From Rhodocollybia butyracea (taxonomy: Eukaryota; Basidiomycota; Agaricomycetes; Agaricales; Omphalotaceae), in contig JADNRY010000137.1 of the NCBI GenBank assembly GCA_015501585.1, forward strand, positions 62,001-126,000: a stretch of 64,000 bases of DNA, read 5' to 3'. Shown here one piece after another: positions 55,977 to 64,000 of the stretch. The position numbers and the translations under genes were made by a program. The notes beneath the pieces are model-generated. The model was given only the letters and a program-made list of their open reading frames with translations, ran no database searches and was not told where the DNA came from. Every line of letters begins with the position of its first letter. Positions within the stretch are counted from its first letter, which is position 1.

Positions 55977-58033
55977 GAATCAAAGGACGAGACCCGGATA
56001 TATGCCTTGAGCCATGGGATGGGCTAGAATTGCAATGTAAGGGCAGATCGTTGACCTAAATCGAGTCGGAAGATGGGAAGCACTTGTAGGGAAGAAGAAA
56101 GCTCGTTGGCGGCAAAGGAAACACAGCTTGCGATTTTTAAACAAGTTTGCGCCACACTCTATGTACATGTAGCGTGAAACTCACTATTATGGCAGTAACC
56201 GCCTTCCCGACTCTGCACACCCTAATCCGACGTAACCTTGTTATTATATCGGTATCGAGCAAGAAAGAACAAGCGGCCAGTGATGAAAACAGGGAAGACG
56301 GGGAACGACAAAATTGTTTCTTTAATTTCAAGGTAGTGATCCAAAGACTTGTCATAACTGTGCCGTATGGACTACTGCTACTACTGTGCGTTCACCGACG
56401 ATGACTCACAAGCGATTCTAAAACACAGCAGTTTTCAAGTTCTCACACTGCTGCATGGTTTTCATCAGAAAGGATTACTCAGTTAAGGGTGTTCAGGTCT
56501 TGAGGGGTAAGCGCTTGGGCGTCAAATAAAACAAGGCTGTAGAGCGTTACAGCTCTACTCAATTCAAAGATTCTATAGGCATCATTCTGCCACATTGGGA
56601 TCAAAGCCTTTCCGTCAGTTATTATGTATACTGTGTGTCCACACCTATGATGATCGTTCCCTAGCAGGAACAAAGGCTCGTCACAGTGACCAGTCTTAGC
56701 TATGTAGTACCACTCTCCACGGATCAAGAACTTGGCGATGGACGGTGGACTCATATGAACAAGTCCTCAAATGGCTTTCCTTACAAGTGAACATATGGAA
56801 CGGCGGATACATTAAAGGTGTTCCAGAGTCCCGGAACTGCAATTTCTTTCATGAAATCTCAAATGACCGCAAATCAGTTACGGCTCCTAATATTTTAGTA
56901 TGGCCCTTCTTGAAGTTGCCTTTTGAATTTGTACCCAAGTAGGATTTGCACAAGTGCCGATGGCCAAAGCGTCATATTTCATCTTAATTTGGGAAGTACG
57001 TGGCATGTTAGTAGAGTAGCTGGCGTGACTACATACTAAGTCATCATACGATACTTACAGTTGACACAGTCTGCAAAGCCTATCGTAGTGCACCGTGTCT
57101 GCGCTTGTGTCCTCTTCCTGCAACTTGAAGGAAATGGTCCTGTATACTCGTTATCGCAACTCTTACCTTTTCGCCCTTCTGAACATTCTTGCTCTTATAT
57201 ATTGGTTCGTACTTGTTGATTCAAAGCCTGGAGTGAGCGATTCTGACTTATAATCACCTTTTGTAGTACTTAATTCACTTCCTTCCATCTCCGTTGTGAT
57301 GCTGCTTCGTTGACAACTATCCAGACGCGATCGCGTCGCGTGCATCATTTACGATTCAAGAATCCGTTTCTGTTGTTACCTATAGGGGTCGGATTTCTGT
57401 CTTTGAGAGGTAGTAGCAGTGCTAGGAAATGCACTGGATCGAGAGATAGAAGAGGATAGTTGCATTTGGTTGGTGCGTTCGCTTTTCCGCATGTTTTTGT
57501 CGATGTTTGTGGCGTTTGACTCATCTCTGATGAAATTTTCGTTTTATTGCCTAAGTACGTACTACGAAGTACTTGCAAGTGATTCTGAAGAAATCCGAGC
57601 CTTTGTGACCGTGGGAACGTTTGAGAAGAAGCTGATCAAGTTTCGGCCTGGGCATCTCGCTCTCTTCTCCCATTAACTTCAACAAGCCTAGCAAGCCTGG
57701 GTTGATCGGCTACCGAAGGATACTCAGCCGGAATAGAGGCGTACCAGCTTCGCCTATCCAGGCGGCATCACGGATATCGGTAATGCCTTCGTTGCCTCGT
57801 TTGCCGAGAATGGGTAGCTTGACGCATCCGGAATACTGATCTGCTCGAGGCGATGTGCTGAATAATCTTAGAGAAAAAAAGCGAATATAAGAGTTTGGTT
57901 TTCAAGCACTATGGCTCCATTCCTGAGAAGGCTTGTTCTTTCGTTCGGCTTCAAATCATATGCTAATTGTAATTTTGGGTACTTAAAATTTCAACTCGGA
58001 ATATCTTGGTTACGATAGAAAACTGCTAGAGTG

Positions 58034-58197
58034 TGCATCTTATCACCTCTTGTCACACGGCAAGCTGTTGATATCGGCGATACGGATTCAGAACATTTAT
58101 CTTATTTTACTTGCAACAGAAAAGGTAGGAAGATTTCTTCATTTATGCATCTTATCACCTCTCACCACGTGAAAACTATGGATATCGGCGATACGGA
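58034..58197 (+). repeat. imperfect direct repeat upstream of the sedolisin gene
   Basis: Two ~52-bp copies, 58034-58085 and 58146-58197, 112 bp apart. Each begins TGCATCTTATCACCTCT and ends GATATCGGCGATACGGA, with a diverged middle. GGCGATACGGA-type sequence in both could be a duplicated binding site, but that is inference. Confidence 0.75.
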
Positions 58198-58510
58198 ACC
58201 AGCGAATGTATTGAAGCTTGTTATCTGCAAGTCTATTCTTCGTTGTCGCAGTGTAGCGTCCAGGGGTCAAGCGCAAGGTTCGATGTTTACACATCGCTTT
58301 TATTCTAAATACGGTGCACATTGTATCTCGATGAGAATGAAGCAGCATACAGAATGTTTGCTGATGAGGCTTTCACCGTTATGAGGCCGCATCAGTAGTG
58401 GAATTATCTTCGTGTTCACGCACTTGCGATTCAAGTTATTCTTCATACTCAGTCCATGTATATGTTGGTCATTGTCGCACACAAGGATTGTCTATTTGTC
58501 AGGAATCCAG

Positions 58511-58517
58511 TATAAAA
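58511..58517 (+). promoter_or_regulatory. TATA box of the sedolisin gene
   Basis: TATAAAA, 52 bp before the ATG at 58569, followed by a pyrimidine-rich patch (GTTCTCCCC). Spacing fits a fungal core promoter with a short leader. Confidence 0.6.
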
Positions 58518-58568
58518 GCTCTTGTGGGTTCCTAAACAGTTCTCCCCACCAGTCTTGAGGTAGGTATC

Positions 58569-61121
58569 ATGGTTTGCCTCGTTTATTACACCGCCCTCCT
58601 CGCTGGATTCGCTACCTACATGGTGGCTGGTATCCCAAATCGTCGTTCGATGGTTGTACTCGACTCGCGCGATCTCCCTGCTCATTTTGCAAATGCTGGC
58701 GTCCCAAACCCTAACACGGTTATGAACTTGAAGATTGCTCTCACTGCGGCGGACAGGGATAGCCTGGAACAGACACTATTTGATGTCAGTACACCAGGAA
58801 ATGCTTTGTATGGCCAGCATTTGAGCTTTGAAGAAGTATGTGTCCCACGTTGCATATTAGTTCTGTTTATCAACCCAAACCCCAGGCCAAAGCCTTCGCA
58901 GGTCCAAGCCCTGATACTGTACACGCAGTCACTTCCTGGTTGAATGAAAACGGTATCACAAACATAACCACCACGGGCGCATTCGATGATTGGTTGGCAT
59001 TTTCTATTTCCGTGTCCACTGCCAACTCCCTTTTCGAAGCCGACTTTCAACTATTCACTGAAATTGGCGGTTCAATCCAGCTGACAAGGACATTGGCATA
59101 TTCTATTCCTGCCGACTTGCAGCCACACATCAACTTGCTTCATCCCAGTACCGATTTCGTGAGGGTATCGAAAGGCCCGAAATTCCACATTCCAGCCCCT
59201 AGCTCCTCAAACAATACTGCCAGAGCGCTCAGTGCTACCCCTTCCTGCAACACGGCCGGTATCACTCCTACCTGTTTACAGGAGCTGTATGGAATCCCAA
59301 CCACCGAAGCTACTCAGTTGTCCAGTACACTTGCTGTATCTGGATTCTTGGATGAATGGCCTCAGGTGAGATCATGGCATATATGTATAAGATATTTCGT
59401 TAACATCTAGTTTGAAGACTGCCGATTTGGAGAGCTTCCTCACAACATTTGCCACTGATGTTGCATCCACTGCCACTTGGACTTTACAAACTTTAGATGA
59501 TGGTTCAGACCCGCAAAGTGCTGGGGACGCTGGTTCCGAAGCTGTGAGCTTGATCTTTCATATTACTTATCAAGCTTTATTTTCATTGATATAAAATATT
59601 AGAACTTGGATACACAGGTTCTCCATACACATTTCATATGTGGATACTTCCGCTAACTCTCGTTCAAGTATACCATTGGACTGGCCAATGGAGTGCCTGT
59701 GATTTTCATCTCTGTTGGCGAAAACAACCCCGATGGCTTGGATGGCTTCCTTGATATCATGGACAATATTAACGGACAAGTCTCGCCACCTCATGTGAGT
59801 CAAGCTGGCTCACACCAATATCACTGATCAAGCTTCACTGGTTTACAGGTTCTTACAACCAGGTGTGTTCATATACTTGCGACGTGTGGGATTCATATTA
59901 CAGCTAATTTCTACTTAGCTATGGCTTCGACGAGTCTGATATCACTGTCGTCGAGGCCAACCAACTTTGCGATGCATACATGATTGCAGGTATGCGTCCA
60001 CAAAAAAATTGGAGATTTAATCAATAATATTACCACGAACTCCGTAGGCACTCGAGGAGTTTCGGTTCTTTTTGCATCTGGTAAGCTCAGACAATTTACG
60101 TTGATAAGACTACTAATCCATGACAAGGCGACGGTGGTGTCGTGAGTCCACTCAAAAACCTATCACATTTTGTCAAATAATCTCCATTGAAAAAGTCTGG
60201 AAGTCAATCGCAAGGTTGTGACAACATCTTCATCCCAACATACCCGAGCACTTGTCCTTTTCTGAGTGCGTATTCCCATTGTATCATTGAGCGTTTTATA
60301 AAACTCTTCCAGCTTCTGTCGGTGCTACCCAGGGTATAGCAGAGACTGCTGCTTCATTCTCTTCTGGCGGTTTTTCCAACCTTTTCTTCCAGCCTTCTTA
60401 CCAGACAACGGCTGTTACGAATTACTTGGCCGCTCTTGGGACCACCAACGCTGGCCACTACTCCCGGAGTGGTCGTGGCTTCCCTGATGTTTCTGCCCAA
60501 GGTGTCAACGTCGAAATTGTCAATGGAGGTGCGTGAAACCTGTGTTCTGGAAAGAATCTTGTCCTCGCTCAACTTTCCTAGGTGTGACCGGTACTGTTGA
60601 TGGTACCTCTTGTGCCAGCCCGATTTTTGCTAGTGTTATTGCATTGATCAACGAGTCAGTAGCTACATTAGCAGATCATTATACACTCACTCACAATATC
60701 TTAGCCGTCTCGTTGCCGCTGGCAAGTCGCCTCTTGGCTTCTTAAACCCATTGCAAGTGTATCGAGCTATCTCCGCATCCCAGGTGCTCACTGATTACCC
60801 CTAGCTTGTATGCAAACCCTAGTGCACTCTTTGACATCACGACTGGTGAGTCTCTTGAAAGTTAAAACACTGTTTCTTGTTTTAACCTTCTTTCCAAGGT
60901 GATAATCCCGGATGTAAGAAGCACAGTATAGACATCGAAACTCATGAACTGATTGTTCTTACTGGTTAGGTGGAACCAATGGCTTCCCTGCCAAGACTGG
61001 ATGTACGTATCCTATTTTTTCGATGAACTGGGGTGAAACATTTCGCCTTTCTGTAGGGGACCCTGTCACAGGCTTAGGTACTCCCAACTTTGCAAGCCTT
61101 CTCGCTGCTGCTGGAGTATAG
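58569..61121 (+). CDS. secreted sedolisin-family serine protease (S53, tripeptidyl-peptidase type)
   Basis: Acid protease made as a pre-pro-enzyme and secreted. Signal peptide MVCLVYYTALLAGFATYMVA. The pro-kumamolisin activation domain includes LKIALTAADRDSLEQTLFDV, GNALYGQHLSFEEAKAFAGP and FDDWLAFSISVSTANSLFEA. The catalytic domain starts after SCNTAGITPTCLQELYGIPT. The catalytic Glu and Asp are in SEANLDTQ, formed across an intron near 59545. The oxyanion Asp is in VSVLFASGDGGV and the nucleophile Ser in DGTSCASPIFASVIALIN (S-G-T-S in most relatives, here D-G-T-S). SVGATQGIAETAASFSSGGF, SRSGRGFPDVSAQGVNVEI and the calcium-site end GWDPVTGLGTPNFASLLAAA also fit. About 17 short exons. All four active-site residues are present. 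Stop TAG 61119-61121. Confidence 0.92.
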
Positions 61122-64000
61122 AGCAAGAGGTACTTATATACTGTAGCTACGGGTTTGAATCAGAATTCAACTATTTATACTTCACACACACTTGGAGCTT
61201 GAAAGTTCTTCCATCTGCGGTATAGCTGCTAAAGTGATATTTTTACCAAGCTTTTTGGAAGTCAAAACTGGATTATGGAGAATCCGGCTCGAGATATAAC
61301 CTGTCTATTATTTCTATGTCAACTGTACATTCACAGACATTAGTAGGCACGATCATGAAGCCAACCGCTTGTATTTCAATTTTGTCAGTGACTAGTCTTC
61401 GCTGCGCTCCTAGTCCTTAATATTGCTCTGGGAGACAATTTTTGAAAGTGGTACCATTCTATAAATGCAGACTCGTAATAATATGGGTCGATTGCTATAA
61501 CGTTTCTCGCATCCACCACTGCACCGTCACCGGCTTAACATCGAGACCGAACCCCCATATCTTTGAGCTAAATTGAAGCTCTATCTTCGACGAGTTTGGA
61601 GAACAGGCTCTCATCTCGGGCTGTTTGAAAGTATAGAGCGCTGGCTAGTTCACATTAGTTCAACGGCCTGGGTACAAAATCGTACGATACGACGACTACT
61701 CCTATCAGCTTTCAAGCTTGTTTAGAGGCCTGTAAGAGCTCTCCTACTGGCTTTGAATGTGAAATCAAACAGTGCAGATACGTGAGTTGAGTCAATGCAA
61801 CTTGTATACTTGATAGGCTCTCCCAGTTATGAATGATATATGTCTTCGAAAGCTCCGATCGCATCGTTGCTTTATTACTATTTGATTGCGTGTACCTGCC
61901 CTGCCTTGGAGTCAGTGCCAGCAATTCAATGCCAATTGTTCGTTAAATCGCTGCGTATGTTATCGCTCTACAAAGATATATAAAGGCTGACAGTTTTCAA
62001 CACGTTCACCGATATCTTGACTATTTGGCTTGTTTGAAGCTGTTGGAAATTGAAAAAAGACCAAAATAGCAGTAACAGCTCTTTGTGGTTCTTTTTCACA
62101 GGTTCGAGCGTTTCGGTAGCCTTTGTGAGTTGGAAACCAGCAGCTATCGGTCTAGTATTCTCAACTGGAGCTGCAAAGAATATCCCATTCCACCGAAAGC
62201 GATATGTTTATGGGAAGGTCGCATGCCAGCGCGTATTCCAAAGCTACGAATTTGAGAAAAGGCAGATACTTCCGCGGATGCATCCGAAATATTTCCGAGT
62301 ACTTCCGTCCCAGGCACATCAAAGTCCTTATACCACCTATACAGCGCCAGCGCTCGCTGTTTATTTCAGATAATGAACGAGTAATTCCTATTACTGACAT
62401 TGTCGGAAGAGCCCCTGACTCAGTCCGTCCTTTTAAAATTCAAACGAAGCAACAGCGACAACACCGTGGTATCTGAAAATTAACACAGAGTAGAAGCTGA
62501 GAAATTCCCCAGCCGTTTGAAGTGTTCTCAGTTTTCTGAGACACGGAAAACTTCCGCTTCAAGATAATCAGACTCACCAGCTCTAGGCTGGCGCACTCAC
62601 GCTGCTAATTCCGTCCTTACATATAGCCTACATTGAGTATCGATCCGTGCAGGTAGACGGAAGCTAGGTAGCTGATTGTGTCCTAGAGAAACCGAAGGGC
62701 CAGATACAGCTATAGATGATTCAAAAATAGAGCAGGTATAAGTAGTACAATTGGCGGAAATAGTTGCCAGAGCGGCGCGGAGTCGCGGACGAAAGTGGAT
62801 CTTTCGAATGACCCTGAATGTTCCTTCGTCATTCCAATTCCGAAGAGGAGGGGAAGTCAATACGCTTCTCTATCACGGTGTCTATCCTCCTGAGTCGCCG
62901 GATGCGCTTCCGTCCAATAGCCTCAGCACTTTCCTTCTACCTGTGAAACGAAATTACAGCGAGTCTAGTATCGTGCCAGTTCAAGCTGCTATAGACCGGT
63001 CTCGCTCTTCCTAATTGAATGGCGCTGGAATCTGTTCGTCGGATAACACGAGCCTTATCATCTAATGAGCCATGAGTCTCACACACTCGCGCCGTGACCA
63101 CACCACGTATCTCATCATGAGAATCCCAGTGCAAGCTGATCGCCTATCAGGTACATAGAAAATGAGAGAATATTGCGTGATTGTAGTGGCGATTATACCA
63201 CACAATTCAAGCCGAAGCAATTCTCCGATAATTCACAGCTGTTGTCCAGACATATTCTGAGCTATCTCCGCTTTTCAGATTACTTTCAGAGTTATACTCA
63301 AACCTGAGCGGGTCGTACTTAGAGTGAATCATATGACAGCTTGGCTGATTCGTATAAGTTTTGAAGAATCAGAAATAACATCCTGAAACTTGAAGAATAT
63401 ATGTACTGGCTTGTACTGGCCGCATGAGAGACTGAGATTGAAAGGTGAGAAACTTGCAGCGTGGCGAGCACTGCCACAAAACAAGTTACGTATTTATTCG
63501 GAAGTCGAAAAAGAGCAGCTTTGACCTCCGCATATGGATTAGAGTTTACCAGCCAAAGGTGCGTGTGCCGTGATACAGGTCAAATGAGAAATTTCAATGG
63601 ACAAGTTCCGCTGGGCATGCTTCAAAATCACACATACGTGCATGGTTCACTTCGTGGGGGCGCGAGTTTACTCACAACTACTCACAGTTGAACCTTTCTC
63701 CCATGCGCATGAGCTTCAAGCTTCCCATATGCCCATAGTTCTACCCGCGGTACTTCAGGTAATCTGATAAGGCCAATCACCGCAGCCAAGTAAAGAGTCT
63801 CGTGCTCTCGAGACCGAGCAGTTGGACGGAGAAATCCAGCAAAAGCCTTGGCCTAGTGCCGGAAATGCTGCGGTGATACAGCACAAGCTATGATTAGCAT
63901 CCCACCCGGTCAAATCCCCATGTCTGTCTTCGATTCCAGGGTTTAGCTCGGCATCGCAAACCAAGTTCATTTCTGGCTTCGGGTGGTTTCTCGAATTTCT
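61122..64000. other. 2.9-kb right end without recognised genes
   Basis: No exon chain with a known domain. TATATAAAGG at about 61976-61985 resembles a promoter, but the open frame after it (62050-62373) starts with TTG and shows no family signature. Overlapping frames at 62597-63014 lie on opposite strands. The region may contain the far end of a gene beyond the window or old repeat DNA. Confidence 0.35.

Larger units (their letters stand above)
55977..58568. other. 2.6-kb region with no firm gene
   Basis: A 91-codon minus ORF (56479-56754, MSPPSIAKFLIRGEWYYIAK, then CDEPLFLLGNDHHRCGHTVY) could be a small gene or exon, but lacks a recognised domain. Others (57345-57578 minus, 57419-57676 plus) overlap each other. 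The 3' part holds the direct repeat at 58034-58197 and the sedolisin promoter. Confidence 0.35.

Noticed and set aside
62050..62373. 107-codon ORF after a TATATAAAGG box
   Set aside because: Starts with TTG rather than ATG, has no domain and no intron-exon support.
1..64000. CRISPR arrays, bacterial operons or a bacteriophage-type defence system
   Set aside because: The DNA is fungal and intron-rich, and no regularly spaced repeats or prokaryotic gene layout were seen.

Overview
This is a window of fungal nuclear DNA, most likely from a mushroom-forming basidiomycete (Agaricomycetes). The signs are dense genes on both strands split by many 48-90 nt GT-AG introns, and the gene content: a Zn2Cys6 regulator, a sedolisin, a GMC alcohol oxidase, a GH18 chitinase with a chitin-binding module, a seven-helix receptor of the basidiomycete type and a decayed SRPK-like kinase. 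No rRNA, tRNA or CRISPR array was found. Species cannot be told from sequence alone.

Layout. 0-10 kb: the U3 processome gene utp21 (minus), a secreted Cys/Ser/Thr-rich protein (plus), a decayed copy of that gene's 3' tail, then an SRPK-like kinase pseudogene broken by a 792-bp insertion, a 34-bp inverted duplication, frameshifts and stops. 10-21.6 kb: an NAD(P)-binding epimerase-type gene whose 3' end runs into a complete Ty3/Gypsy LTR retrotransposon (10909-19623, two 286-bp LTRs). A second, truncated copy is joined to it in tandem through the shared LTR. 21.6-26.1 kb: gene-poor. 26-34.5 kb: a short-chain dehydrogenase, a monocarboxylate-type MFS transporter, a GPCR-like receptor (minus) and a class V aminotransferase. 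34.5-36 kb: a 525-bp tandem duplication. 36-46 kb: a large disordered protein, a Zn2Cys6 regulator whose zinc cluster is assembled through a 6-nt microexon, and head-to-head with it a Ubp3/USP10-like deubiquitinase carrying many one-base frameshifts. 46-61 kb: a secreted GMC oxidoreductase, a GH18 chitinase, a two-exon protein of unknown function and a sedolisin protease. 61-64 kb: nothing recognised.

Functional reading. The secreted enzymes (GMC oxidase, chitinase, sedolisin) fit an extracellular degradative lifestyle. The receptor, transporter, dehydrogenase and aminotransferase sit together, but nothing in the sequence proves a metabolic cluster.

Caution. One-base frameshifts recur in otherwise well-preserved genes (deubiquitinase, receptor, transporter, retrotransposon). 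Several are losses inside short G or C runs. They may be assembly errors rather than true inactivation, so claims of broken genes should be read with that in mind. Exon joins were worked out by eye, and most spans include introns.
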